Assembly: GCA_037190805.1 (NCBI GenBank)
Contig: JBBCJR010000015.1
Location: forward strand, 21,484 to 85,483
Direction: 5' to 3'
Origin: JBBCJR01 sp037190805
GTDB taxonomy: Bacteria > Pseudomonadota > Alphaproteobacteria > Sphingomonadales > Sphingomonadaceae
DNA length: 64,000 nucleotides
The number at the start of each line of letters is the position of its first letter. The first letter of the stretch is position 1. The notes under the pieces were generated by a model, which worked only from the letters and a program-made list of their open reading frames with translations, ran no database searches and had not been told where the DNA came from. Below, piece after piece: positions 19,026-27,409 of this stretch. The position numbers and the translations under genes were made by a program.

Positions 19026-20507
19026 CTAGCGGGGCTGGCCACGTTGCCAGGGAGAATCCGGCAGCCAGTTCACCTGCACGTCGCTCCGCGTCAGCGCGCG
19101 GAGGATGGCCAGGTTCAGCGCCACGTCCTCCGCCGCTCCGCTCCAATCCGCAATCGCGGCCGCCTCGTCACCCGGCTGATGATAGCGATCCCGGAAAAAG
19201 CCCGCGAGCAGGGGATCATGCTCGATATCGCCAGCCAGCACTCCGGTCGCAACGATGGCGGGAACGCCCGAGTTCAGAAAGGCGAACGCATCGGATCGGC
19301 GAACGAAGGCGTCCGCGCCGTCCGTGGCGTCCATCTGCCGCCCCTGCGACTCGGCGGCGGCAGCGACGATGCTATCGATGGTCGACAGCCGCCGCCCCAC
19401 CAGAGCCACCGGCGCGCCGGCCGGACGCAAGGCGATGGTATCGAGATTCAGCGCCGCCACCGTGTCGGCCAGCGGACGCAGCGGCGCACGCGTATAGGCG
19501 CGCGCACCAAGCAAACCCATCTCTTCCGCCGTGGTCGCCAGGAATAGCACCGAACGATCCGGGCGCGGCCCGGCGGCAAGGGCACGGGCCATCTCGATCA
19601 TGCCGCCGATGCCGCTCGCATTGTCGACCGCGCCATTGCAGATGCGATCCCCCGCTCCCACCGGACGACAAATGCCCAGATGATCCCAATGGGCGGTAAC
19701 GACGATCAGCTTGTCCGGCTCAATCCGTCCCGGCAGCAGACCGGCGACATTCCAGCTCGTGAACGGCCGGACCTCGGTTTTCGCCGACAGCTCGGCCTGG
19801 ATATTGCCTCGCCAGGGCACGAAGCCTTCCCCCTCCGCCGCCTCGATCAGTTGCGCCAGATCGCCGCCACCAGCAGCGATCAACGGCACCGCCGCGCCGG
19901 CCCGCATGCTGCCGCGAATGGCAAGTTCCGGTTCGCCGGCAAGGCCGGTCCCACCCTGACGCAGCGATGCGGATGCGGTCTGCCAATCATCGTCAGCGAT
20001 AAGACCGATCGCGGCCACCGCTCCGGACCGACGAAGCGCCGCGCGCCGTTCGGCGACGGAAGGCGTCCCCGCCGCCCCCGGTCGCTGGCCGGCAAGGTAG
20101 AGGACCACCGCCCCCTCCACATCTGTCGAGACCGCGCCATCGGCATAGCCGGCGAACACCAGCGGCCCGCTCGCGGTTTCCAATTCCCGGGTCCCGGTGA
20201 GCAGTAGATCGGACGAGGCGGTGCGCTGACGCCCCACCGACAGGCGCGCGGTGTCCGGCGTGCGAGCAACCAGTTCGACCGGTTGGCGCCACCCGCCATC
20301 GGCAGCAGCAGGCGACAGGCCGGCGGCGGCCATCTGGTCGATCACATATTGAATGGTGCGGGCTTCTCCCGGCGTATTCGGCGCCCGCCCCTCATAGGCA
20401 TCGCTCGCCAGCGCGGCGACGTGCGCCGCGATGCGGGCGGGATCGATGACAGGCGACGGCGCGGGCGAAGCGGCCGCCATGAGGAGCGCAGCAAGCGAGA
20501 GGATCAT
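19026..20507 (-). CDS. secreted M28-family zinc peptidase
   Basis: A 493-residue exported metallopeptidase with a signal peptide (MILSLAALLMAAASPAPSP). A PA-type insertion (about residues 115-230) precedes the M28 catalytic domain. Zinc-ligand motifs are TAHWDHLG, AVDNASGIGG and TTAEEMGLLGARAY, with later DATDGADAF and a His in the PGDEAA region. M28 enzymes are aminopeptidases or carboxypeptidases; the substrate is unknown. Its start is the ATG that begins the signal peptide; no strong ribosome site is seen. Confidence 0.88.
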   Translation of the reverse strand: MILSLAALLMAAASPAPSPVIDPARIAAHVAALASDAYEGRAPNTPGEARTIQYVIDQMAAAGLSPAAADGGWRQPVELVARTPDTARLSVGRQRTASSDLLLTGTRELETASGPLVFAGYADGAVSTDVEGAVVLYLAGQRPGAAGTPSVAERRAALRRSGAVAAIGLIADDDWQTASASLRQGGTGLAGEPELAIRGSMRAGAAVPLIAAGGGDLAQLIEAAEGEGFVPWRGNIQAELSAKTEVRPFTSWNVAGLLPGRIEPDKLIVVTAHWDHLGICRPVGAGDRICNGAVDNASGIGGMIEMARALAAGPRPDRSVLFLATTAEEMGLLGARAYTRAPLRPLADTVAALNLDTIALRPAGAPVALVGRRLSTIDSIVAAAAESQGRQMDATDGADAFVRRSDAFAFLNSGVPAIVATGVLAGDIEHDPLLAGFFRDRYHQPGDEAAAIADWSGAAEDVALNLAILRALTRSDVQVNWLPDSPWQRGQPR

Positions 20508-20568
20508 CGGACGGATGTGGCAGTCGCCCTGACTGGCGACAAGGCGAATCGTCGGAATTGCAGACATG

Positions 20569-20594
20569 AAAAGGGCGGCCCCGCAGGACCGCCC
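20569..20594 (-). terminator. intrinsic terminator after the secreted TPR gene
   Basis: On the minus strand GGGCGG and CCGCCC form a stem around a roughly 10-base GC-rich loop, followed at once by TTTT. It begins 22 bases after the stop of the TPR gene and ends before the M28 peptidase start, so the two genes are probably separate units. Confidence 0.7.
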
Positions 20595-20616
20595 CCTCAT
20601 GAACAATGTCCTGCGA

Positions 20617-21882
20617 TCAGGCCGGTGTCTTCACCCAGGCATTCCAGAACTGGGCGACCTGGGCGCGCGCGCCGTTGGTCACCTTGGCAAACGCCTCACT
20701 GGCGCCGGCCTTGTCACCGCTGTTCGCGAGCGCGATGCCCAGCCGGGTGTTGGCGACATCGGCATCGACGCCGCCCTTGGTCAAAGCCAGCCGATACATT
20801 TCGGCCGCCTTGGCGTTGTCGCCATAGTTGAGGAAGGCATCGCCGGTCGCCAAGGCTTCGCGGCCATTGGCGGCCGCTTTGGCGGCGGTTTCGAACTTGC
20901 CGAGTGACGCCTTGTCAGCGGCGATTCGGCCGCTGGCGAGGCCGTTCAGTTCCTTGAAGGTGTCCTTGGTCAGGCTGACCTGGTTCGCCGCGACGCCAGC
21001 GTCGATCACCGCCTTGCTCTCGCCATAGAGGCCGCGGCGATAGGCGAGATCGGCATATTCGTAATAATCCGATTCACCCTTCAGCGCGCTCGCCGCCTTC
21101 TGCAAACGCATGACGTCAAGGTTGGTCTGATCGTCAATCTGAGTACCGGTCTTGAACAGGACCAGCGAATCGCGCCAGTTATCCGGCGTCGGGTAGGCCG
21201 CGACAAGCGCCATCGAGGCCGAAGTCACAAGGTCGTTGCGCTTGGCATCATAGGCGATCGCTAGCATGCGCTTGTACCAGGTTTCCGGCACCGCTTCGCC
21301 TTCCGCCTTCTTGGCATCGATCGCGCGCTGAAGCGTGGTGACGGCCTGAGCGCTATTGTTGCTCTGTGCATAAAGCTCAGCCAGGCCGACGATGGCATCG
21401 CCATCACCAGGCTGCAGTTGCACCAGTTGCTCATAATATTTCAGCGCCGCCGCATTGTCCTGGCGCTGGAGGGCGAACGCAGCCGCATTCTGCAGCAGTT
21501 GGCCGTGAAGCGCGGCATCGTCGTTCGCTTTGCCGGATTCGAGCATGGCCAGCGTGCTCTTTTCGATGATGGCGTTATCTTTCTTGGCAACGCCAACATT
21601 GTAGAGCATCTGGCCGCCATAGAATTTATCATCGGGCGTCTGGGCACCGGCCAACGCCTCATTCAGCTTGGCCTGGGCGCCGTCGAGGTCGCCCTTCTGC
21701 TCAAGCTTCTGCGCTTCAGCGAGGGCGTTCTGCACTTCCTTCGTGAACTGGGGCTTAGGCGCCGCCGGCGCCTTTTCACGGTTGTTCCGCTGGGCGACCG
21801 CGGAGTCCGTCACCGTGACGGTGCCGACCACCCCAGTGGCCAGCACAAGCGCCAGCGCAAGGCGTGAAATCTTCGGGGTCAT
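20617..21882 (-). CDS. exported tetratricopeptide-repeat protein
   Basis: A 421-residue protein with a signal peptide (MTPKISRLALALVLATGVVGTVTV) and a short basic/proline linker. A helical body with repeated TPR-like pairs follows (for example at residues 50-75, 155-185 and 345-395), rich in Ala, Lys and Asn. No catalytic motif is seen. An AGGAG ribosome site lies just before the ATG and a clear terminator follows the gene. The 181 bases upstream are shared with divergent yaaA. Likely a periplasmic scaffold; function unknown. Confidence 0.8.
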   Translation of the reverse strand: MTPKISRLALALVLATGVVGTVTVTDSAVAQRNNREKAPAAPKPQFTKEVQNALAEAQKLEQKGDLDGAQAKLNEALAGAQTPDDKFYGGQMLYNVGVAKKDNAIIEKSTLAMLESGKANDDAALHGQLLQNAAAFALQRQDNAAALKYYEQLVQLQPGDGDAIVGLAELYAQSNNSAQAVTTLQRAIDAKKAEGEAVPETWYKRMLAIAYDAKRNDLVTSASMALVAAYPTPDNWRDSLVLFKTGTQIDDQTNLDVMRLQKAASALKGESDYYEYADLAYRRGLYGESKAVIDAGVAANQVSLTKDTFKELNGLASGRIAADKASLGKFETAAKAAANGREALATGDAFLNYGDNAKAAEMYRLALTKGGVDADVANTRLGIALANSGDKAGASEAFAKVTNGARAQVAQFWNAWVKTPA

Positions 21883-22063
21883 ATCCTTCTCCTAAAATGT
21901 CATCGGCAGTGACTGCCGTCCGGTTGCCGACCGGATTAACCGCTTTGGGCCGTTGCCGACAAGAGGTTTGCCTGGGTCCATAAGCCCCCTTTGTGTCGAA
22001 TCCGCGCTGAACGGGAATTGAACCCGCTTTGACGCGCCCCCGGCCTGGGGATATCGACGGATC

Positions 22064-22837
22064 ATGCTTGCTATCATCTCTCCCGCAAAGACGCTCGACC
22101 TCAAGCGGACGTTCCCGATGAACGATCTGACTCAGCCCCGCTTCTTGCCTGAGGCGGAGGAGCTGGCCACCGCCGCCGCCAAGCTGAACGCGAAGAAACT
22201 GTCCGATCTGATGCACGTCTCTGACAAGATCGCAACGTTGAACGTCGAGCGGTTCCGGGATTTCCACCTGCCGTTCACGACCGACAACGCGCGGCCGGCG
22301 ATCTACACCTTTGCCGGGGACGTCTATACCGGGTTCGAGATCGACAGCCTGGACGAAACGGCAGTCGCCTATGCGCAGGATCACCTGCGGATCATCTCGG
22401 GCCTGTATGGCCTGCTGCGTCCGCTGGACCTGATGCAGGCCTATCGGCTGGAAATGGGGACCCGCTGGGCGCCGGGCCGCAAGAAGACGCTCTATGACTG
22501 GTGGGGCGACAAGGTCGGGGGGGCGATCGCCGCCGATCTGGCCCAGGAAGGGTCCGGCGTCATCCTCAACCTCGCCAGCCAGGAATATTGGAAGGCGGCG
22601 GAACGGGCTCTTCCCGCCGGCGCGCGCGTGATCACCGTCGACTTCCGCGAGCATGGGCCGAAGGGACTTTATTTCAACAGCTTCGGTGCCAAGAAGGCTC
22701 GAGGCATGCTGGCCCGTTACCTCTGCGAACATCGTATCGCCGATCCTGAGGGGCTGAAGGGTTTCGACAGCGACGGCTATGCGTTCGACGCGCAAGGGTC
22801 GGAGGAGGATCGCTGGCTGTTCATCCGCCAACGCTGA
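22064..22837 (+). CDS. yaaA: peroxide-stress protein YaaA (DUF328)
   Basis: A 257-residue YaaA/UPF0246 protein. In E. coli it limits free iron and oxidative damage and has a DNA-binding fold. Signatures are MLAIISPAKTLDL at the N-terminus, ARPAIYTFAGDVYTGF, LYGLLRPLD, and ILNLASQEYWKA. Its TGA is the last part of a CTGA shared with the next gene. There is no obvious OxyR site in the 181-base upstream region that I could pick out by eye. Confidence 0.94.
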   Translation: MLAIISPAKTLDLKRTFPMNDLTQPRFLPEAEELATAAAKLNAKKLSDLMHVSDKIATLNVERFRDFHLPFTTDNARPAIYTFAGDVYTGFEIDSLDETAVAYAQDHLRIISGLYGLLRPLDLMQAYRLEMGTRWAPGRKKTLYDWWGDKVGGAIAADLAQEGSGVILNLASQEYWKAAERALPAGARVITVDFREHGPKGLYFNSFGAKKARGMLARYLCEHRIADPEGLKGFDSDGYAFDAQGSEEDRWLFIRQR

Positions 22838-23265
22838 GCATCTTCACGATCGGCTATGAAGGCGCGACCGTCGCCGAGTTGATCGCGACCCTTCGTGCCG
22901 CCGGCGTCACCCGCCTGATCGACGTCCGTGCCCTGCCGCTGTCGCGCCGGCCTGGATTCTCCAAGACGCCGCTGTCCGCCGCGCTGGCGGAAGCGGGGAT
23001 CGGCTACACTCATTTGCGCGCGCTCGGCACCCCACCCGACGGCCGCGCCGCCGTTCGTCGCGGTGATCATGTCGCGCTGGAGCGCATCTACGCTGCCCAG
23101 CTCGCGACGCCGCGTGCCATCGCCGAAGCCGCGATCATGCTCGACCTCGCCGCGACTGAAAAATCGGTCCTCCTCTGCTACGAGCGCGACCCCGCCGGCT
23201 GCCACCGTTCCCTGCTGCTGAAAGCGGTTGCACCGGACGCCGACGTCACCCACCTCTTTCCCTGA
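22834..23265 (+). CDS. DUF488 family protein, probable CTG start
   Basis: DUF488 proteins are small (about 140 residues) and of unknown function. Conserved blocks here are FTIGYEG at the N-terminus, RLIDVRALPLSRRPGF, and the C-terminal CYERDPAGCHRSLL. In this frame the nearest upstream stop is at 22747, and no ATG, GTG or TTG lies between it and the FTIGYEG block. The first canonical start is a TTG at 22879, which deletes that block. A CTG at 22834-22836 overlaps the yaaA TGA as CTGA and would give MSIFTIGYEG, the normal family start. A second CTG at 22813, 3 bases after a GGAGGAGGA run, is an alternative. Confidence 0.85.
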   Translation: MSIFTIGYEGATVAELIATLRAAGVTRLIDVRALPLSRRPGFSKTPLSAALAEAGIGYTHLRALGTPPDGRAAVRRGDHVALERIYAAQLATPRAIAEAAIMLDLAATEKSVLLCYERDPAGCHRSLLLKAVAPDADVTHLFP

Positions 23266-23306
23266 CCCTCTTCCCCAGCGGACGCGGGATGCGTAAGGCC
23301 TTCGGC

Positions 23307-23903
23307 ATGATCCTGGTCATCGACAATTACGACAGCTTCACCTGGAACCTGGTGCACTATCTCCAGGAACTGGGGGCGCGCGTCGAGGTGGTTCGCAATG
23401 ACGCCATGTCCGTTGGACAGGCGCTGTCGAGTGGCGCCGCCGGTTTCCTCATCTCCCCCGGCCCCTGCACGCCCAATGAGGCTGGAATGTCGCTGGAACT
23501 GGTCGAGGCGCTGAAGACCGATGGCCGCCCCTTGCTCGGCGTCTGCCTCGGTCATCAGGCGATCGGGCAGAGCTTTGGCGGCAAGGTCGTGCGCGCCGCC
23601 ACCCTGATGCACGGCAAGACGTCGGAGGTAGAGCACGACGGTACCGGCGTCTTCGCGGGCCTGCCCTCCCCCTTCACCGCCACCCGCTATCATTCGCTGG
23701 TGGTGGACGCGGACGGCCTCCCCGATGATCTCGTCGTCAACGCCCGCACGGCGGACGGCGTGATCATGGGCCTGCGCCACCGGACGCTGCCGATCCACGG
23801 CGTCCAGTTCCATCCCGAAAGCATCGCCACGCAGCACGGTCATGCCCTGCTCGCCAATTTCCTCGCTCAGACAGGGACGCCGGTGAAGGCGCGCGCCGCA
23901 TGA
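23307..23903 (+). CDS. trpG: anthranilate synthase glutamine amidotransferase subunit
   Basis: Supplies ammonia from glutamine to TrpE for anthranilate synthesis. It is 198 residues from the ATG giving MILVIDNYDSFTWN, the family's standard start; another ATG 18 bases upstream would add MRKAFG. The triad Cys is in GVCLGHQAIG and the triad His and Glu are in GVQFHPES. It overlaps trpD by ATGA. No trpE lies next to it in this window. TrpG often doubles as the p-aminobenzoate synthase subunit, which cannot be decided here. Confidence 0.96.
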   Translation: MILVIDNYDSFTWNLVHYLQELGARVEVVRNDAMSVGQALSSGAAGFLISPGPCTPNEAGMSLELVEALKTDGRPLLGVCLGHQAIGQSFGGKVVRAATLMHGKTSEVEHDGTGVFAGLPSPFTATRYHSLVVDADGLPDDLVVNARTADGVIMGLRHRTLPIHGVQFHPESIATQHGHALLANFLAQTGTPVKARAA

Positions 23904-24895
23904 CCACGCTCGCCCTGCTTCCGGATGCCGAGACCCCGCTCGACGGCCAGACGGCGGAAGCGGCGTTCGCCGATATCCTCGACGGCAAGGTGCCTGACGA
24001 GGACATTGCCCGTTTCCTCACCACCATGGCCGAACGCGACGAGACGGCAGTCGAGATCGCCGCCGCCGCCCGCGTCATGCGCGCCCGGATGATCCCCATC
24101 ACCGCCCCGGACGACGCCATCGACGTCTGCGGCACCGGCGGCGACGGCGCGCACAGCCTCAACATCTCCACCGCCGTGGCGCTGGTCGTGGCGGCGGCGG
24201 GGGTGCCGGTCGCCAAGCACGGCAACCGCGCCGCGTCGAGCAAGGCCGGGGCCGCCGACACGCTGGAGGCCCTCGGCCTCGATCTCGACCGGGCTTCGGC
24301 GCGGGCGGAGGAGAGCCTCGCTGATCTCGGCATCGCCTTCCTGTTCGCGCAGAAGCATCACCCCGCCCTTGGCCGCCTCGCGCCCATCCGGCGGGCGATC
24401 GGGCGACGGACGATCTTCAACCTGCTCGGCCCGCTCGCCAATCCGGCACGAGTGACGCGCCAGCTGATCGGCGTCGCCAGGGTGGACTATCTGCCGACCA
24501 TCGCCACCGCCCTGGACCTGCTGGGCGCGGAGGCGGCGATGATCGTCTCGGGCGAGGAAAATCTCGACGAGCTGTCGATCGCCGGTCCCAGCCGGGCCAT
24601 CCGCATCGGCCGCATCGGCAACCGCGATACGGTGGTGACGCCGGAGGATGCCGGCCTTCTCCGCCATGGCCTCGATGCCATCCGGGGCGGCGATCCAGCC
24701 TTCAACGCCGCCGCCCTGCGCCGTCTGCTCGCCGGTGAAGCGGGTGCCTATCGGGACGCGGTGGTGCTCAACGCCGCCGCCGCCCTCATCGTCGCCGGCG
24801 AGGCGGAGGATTGGACCGAGGCCGCCGAACGGGCCGCCGAAACCATCGACGCCGGCCTCGCCAACGCGCTGCTCGACTGCTGGATCGCCTTCTGA
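23900..24895 (+). CDS. trpD: anthranilate phosphoribosyltransferase
   Basis: Joins anthranilate to PRPP, the second step of tryptophan synthesis. It is 331 residues. The PRPP-binding signature CGTGGDGAHSLNISTA is near residues 75-90, followed by AKHGNRAASSKAGAADTLEALG and the GRRTIFNLLGPLANPA block. Coupled to trpG through ATGA and 4 bases before trpC. Confidence 0.97.
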   Translation: MTTLALLPDAETPLDGQTAEAAFADILDGKVPDEDIARFLTTMAERDETAVEIAAAARVMRARMIPITAPDDAIDVCGTGGDGAHSLNISTAVALVVAAAGVPVAKHGNRAASSKAGAADTLEALGLDLDRASARAEESLADLGIAFLFAQKHHPALGRLAPIRRAIGRRTIFNLLGPLANPARVTRQLIGVARVDYLPTIATALDLLGAEAAMIVSGEENLDELSIAGPSRAIRIGRIGNRDTVVTPEDAGLLRHGLDAIRGGDPAFNAAALRRLLAGEAGAYRDAVVLNAAAALIVAGEAEDWTEAAERAAETIDAGLANALLDCWIAF

Positions 24896-24899
24896 CGCC

Positions 24900-25691
24900 A
24901 TGACCGACCGCCTGACCCGCATCCTCGACGCCAAGCGCGACCATGTCGTCGCCTGCAAGGCGCGCGCGCCGCTGGCCGAGGTCGAGGCGTTGGCCCGCGA
25001 CCAGGCCCCGCCACGCGGCTTCCGCGCCGCGCTGGAGGCGAAGCGCGCCGCCGGCCAGTGGGGCCTGATTGCCGAGATCAAGAAAGCGAGCCCATCCAAG
25101 GGCCTGATCCGCGCCGATTTCGACCCGCCGGCCCATGCCATGGCCTATGCGGACGGCGGCGCCGCCTGCCTCAGCGTTCTCACTGACGTGCCTTTCTTCC
25201 AGGGCTCCGACGACTATCTGGTCGCGGCGCGGGCGGCTGTCACCCTGCCGGTGCTGCGTAAGGATTTCATGGTCGATCCCTATCAGGTCGCCGAGGCGCG
25301 TGCGCTGGGCGCAGACTGCATCCTGCTGATCATCGCCGCGCTGGATGATGGCCAGCTCGCCGAACTGGAAGCCGCCGCCATCGATCATGGCCTCGACGTG
25401 CTGGTCGAAGTGCACGATGCCGCCGAGCTTGAGCGCGCCCTGCGCCTCGAAAGCCGACTGATCGGTGTCAACAACCGCGACCTGCGGGACTTCTCCGTCG
25501 ACACCCGGCGCACCATCGCGCTGGCCCCCGGTGTGCCGGCGGGAACGACTCTGGTCGCCGAAAGCGGCCTCGGTTCGGCTGCCGACCTCGCAGACCTGTC
25601 GGCCCACGGCATCGACTGCTTCCTGATCGGCGAGTCGCTGATGCGGCAGCCGGACGTTGCCGCCGCCACCCGCGCCATCCTCACCCGATGA
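24900..25691 (+). CDS. trpC: indole-3-glycerol phosphate synthase
   Basis: Closes the indole ring from CdRP. It is 263 residues, a TIM barrel. Key blocks are LIAEIKKASPSKG with the catalytic Lys, LRKDFMVDPYQV, IGVNNRDLRDF, and the phosphate-binding ESGLGSAADL. There is no fused TrpF domain. Coupled to moaC by an ATGA overlap. Confidence 0.97.
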   Translation: MTDRLTRILDAKRDHVVACKARAPLAEVEALARDQAPPRGFRAALEAKRAAGQWGLIAEIKKASPSKGLIRADFDPPAHAMAYADGGAACLSVLTDVPFFQGSDDYLVAARAAVTLPVLRKDFMVDPYQVAEARALGADCILLIIAALDDGQLAELEAAAIDHGLDVLVEVHDAAELERALRLESRLIGVNNRDLRDFSVDTRRTIALAPGVPAGTTLVAESGLGSAADLADLSAHGIDCFLIGESLMRQPDVAAATRAILTR

Positions 25692-26161
25692 CCGACCGCC
25701 TCACCCATATCGACGAATCCGGCGCGGCCCGCATGGTCGACGTCTCGGCCAAGGACGCCACCCTGCGCGAGGCGGTGGCGGAAGGCATGATCCGCATGTC
25801 CCCCCCGGCCCTGACCGCCATCGCCGGCGGCCTGGTCAAGAAGGGCGACGTGCTGGCCGTGGCCCGCATCGCCGGGATCATGGCCGCCAAGCGCACCGCC
25901 GACCTCATCCCGCTCTGCCATCCGCTGCCATTGAGCGGCGTCAGCCTCGACCTCGTGCCGGTCGACGGCGGCATCCGGGCGGAAGCGCGGGTTCGCACCA
26001 CCCACCAGACCGGTGTCGAGATGGAGGCGCTGACCGCCGTCAATGTCGCCCTCCTCACCATCTACGACATGGCCAAGAGCCTCGACCGGGCAATGGTGAT
26101 CGACGGAGTCCGACTGCTCGCCAAGTCCGGGGGCCGCTCGGGGGACTGGCGAGCGACGTGA
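25688..26161 (+). CDS. moaC: cyclic pyranopterin monophosphate synthase
   Basis: Second step of molybdenum-cofactor synthesis, forming cPMP from the MoaA product. It is 157 residues. Visible are MVDVSAKDATLREAVAEG, the active-site LIPLCHPLPLSGV, and EMEALTAVNVALLTIYDM followed by AKSLDR. Overlaps trpC by ATGA and moeA by GTGA. The trpC-moaC-moeA-lexA order is common in Sphingomonadales and related groups. Confidence 0.97.
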   Translation: MTDRLTHIDESGAARMVDVSAKDATLREAVAEGMIRMSPPALTAIAGGLVKKGDVLAVARIAGIMAAKRTADLIPLCHPLPLSGVSLDLVPVDGGIRAEARVRTTHQTGVEMEALTAVNVALLTIYDMAKSLDRAMVIDGVRLLAKSGGRSGDWRAT

Positions 26162-27345
26162 GCCGCCTGTTGCCGGTCGAGGAGGCCCGTGACCGCCTGC
26201 TGGCGCTGGCCCCCACCCTGCCGGTCGAAACCGTGCCGCTGCGCGACGCCGCCGGACGATGGGCGGCCCGGCTGGTCGCCGCGACCCGCGACCAGCCCTG
26301 GGCCGACCTGTCGGCGATGGATGGCTATGCGATCCGCCACGCCGAGCTGCCGGGCCCCTGGCGCGTGACGGGTGAGAGCGCTGCCGGCGCCTCCATGCCT
26401 CAGCCATTGGCTCCCGGCTCCGCGCTGCGCATTTTCACCGGCGCGCCGATGCCCCCGGGCGCCGACTGCGTTCTGGTGCAGGAGGAGGCGGCACGGACCG
26501 GCGATACGCTGTCGCTGGCTGGCGAAGGGCCAGCGCATCCCGGCCGCAATGTCCGCGGGCGGGGATCCGATTTTCTCGCCGATGATCCGCTGATCGCTGC
26601 CGGCGAACGACTGACACCCGCCCGTCTCGCCCTGGCGGCGGTGGCGGGACATGGCGCACTGGCGGTGAGCGGCCGCGCGCGTGTGGCGCTGCTGTCCACC
26701 GGAGACGAATTGCTCCCCCCCGGCGTGCCCGTGCCACCGGGCCGCCTGCCATCGTCCAACGCCACCATGCTGGCCGCCCTGTTCGGCGCGCTGGGCTGCG
26801 CTGTGACCGATCTCGGAATCGCTCGCGATGATCTGGACGAGCTTGCGGCGGCGATCGGCAAGGCGGACGATGCCGACCTGCTGATCACCACCGGCGGCGC
26901 GTCCGTCGGCGATCATGACCTCGTCCGTCCCGCCCTCCTTGCCGCCGGGGCGTCAATCGACTTCTGGAAAGTCGCCCTCAGGCCCGGAAAGCCCCTGATG
27001 GCCGGGCGGCGCGGCGATCAGATCATCCTTGGCCTTCCCGGCAACCCGGTATCGGCCCTGGTCACCGCGCGGCTGTTCGCGGTTCCGCTCGTCCGCGCAA
27101 TGATGGGCGATGCCGCACCCGTCGACCCGTTTCGCCGGGCAAGCCTTGCCGTCCCGATCGGCGCCGGCGGAGACCGGGACGAATATCTGCGCGGCATCGA
27201 GGAGGGCGGCGGCGTCTGTGCCATCACGGGACAGGACAGCGGTGCCCTCCGCGCGCTGGCCGGCGCCACGCTGTTGATCCGCCGCCCCGCCCATGCCCCG
27301 CCCGCCGCGACCGGAGATCTGGTGGACACGCTCGACATCGCTTGA
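26158..27345 (+). CDS. moeA: molybdopterin molybdotransferase
   Basis: Inserts molybdate into adenylylated molybdopterin. It is 395 residues. The start is the GTG that overlaps the moaC stop as GTGA, giving MSRLLPVEEARDRLL. Visible are LSAMDGYAIRHA, FTGAPMPPGADCVLVQEE, RGRGSDF, the phosphate-binding LLSTGDELLPPG, ITTGGASVGDHD, and LALPGNP-type LGLPGNPVSAL. Its TGA at 27343-27345 lies inside the probable -35 of the lexA promoter. Confidence 0.96.
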   Translation: MSRLLPVEEARDRLLALAPTLPVETVPLRDAAGRWAARLVAATRDQPWADLSAMDGYAIRHAELPGPWRVTGESAAGASMPQPLAPGSALRIFTGAPMPPGADCVLVQEEAARTGDTLSLAGEGPAHPGRNVRGRGSDFLADDPLIAAGERLTPARLALAAVAGHGALAVSGRARVALLSTGDELLPPGVPVPPGRLPSSNATMLAALFGALGCAVTDLGIARDDLDELAAAIGKADDADLLITTGGASVGDHDLVRPALLAAGASIDFWKVALRPGKPLMAGRRGDQIILGLPGNPVSALVTARLFAVPLVRAMMGDAAPVDPFRRASLAVPIGAGGDRDEYLRGIEEGGGVCAITGQDSGALRALAGATLLIRRPAHAPPAATGDLVDTLDIA

Positions 27346-27370
27346 CATGTTCGCGCAGGTTTCCTACACG
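27342..27370 (+). promoter_or_regulatory. lexA promoter
   Basis: TTGACA at 27342-27347, exactly 17 bases, then TACACG at 27365-27370. The -35 is a perfect consensus and overlaps the moeA stop codon. The predicted transcription start falls near 27377, inside the SOS box, leaving a leader of about 33 bases. Confidence 0.7.
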
Positions 27371-27384
27371 TTCCCTATTCGTTC
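27370..27384 (+). promoter_or_regulatory. alphaproteobacterial SOS box (LexA operator)
   Basis: GTTC-N7-GTTC (spacer CCTATTC), the direct-repeat LexA operator known from alphaproteobacteria. It overlaps the end of the -10 and the predicted start site of lexA, which fits autorepression. A second, imperfect copy, GTTC-N7-TTTC, lies at 27349-27363 between -35 and -10. Confidence 0.88.
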
Positions 27385-27409
27385 ATAGCAGTCGAGGGAT
27401 CGATCGGTC

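Noticed and set aside
18986..19028. TATAGA with TAGGCA as a guaB promoter
   Set aside because: The -10 is reasonable but the -35 matches poorly, so it is mentioned only in the guaB entry.
21994..22027. T-arm-like GCGGG-TTCAATT-CCCGT and a tmRNA-like GGATTCGACA on the minus strand between yaaA and the TPR gene
   Set aside because: No matching acceptor or D-arm partner and no tag-coding frame could be found within reach, and the spacing does not fit tRNA or one- or two-piece tmRNA. Treated as chance.
21892..22104. 70-codon minus-strand frame upstream of the exported TPR gene
   Set aside because: Overlaps the yaaA start, no ribosome site, no conserved sequence; the leader more likely holds promoters.
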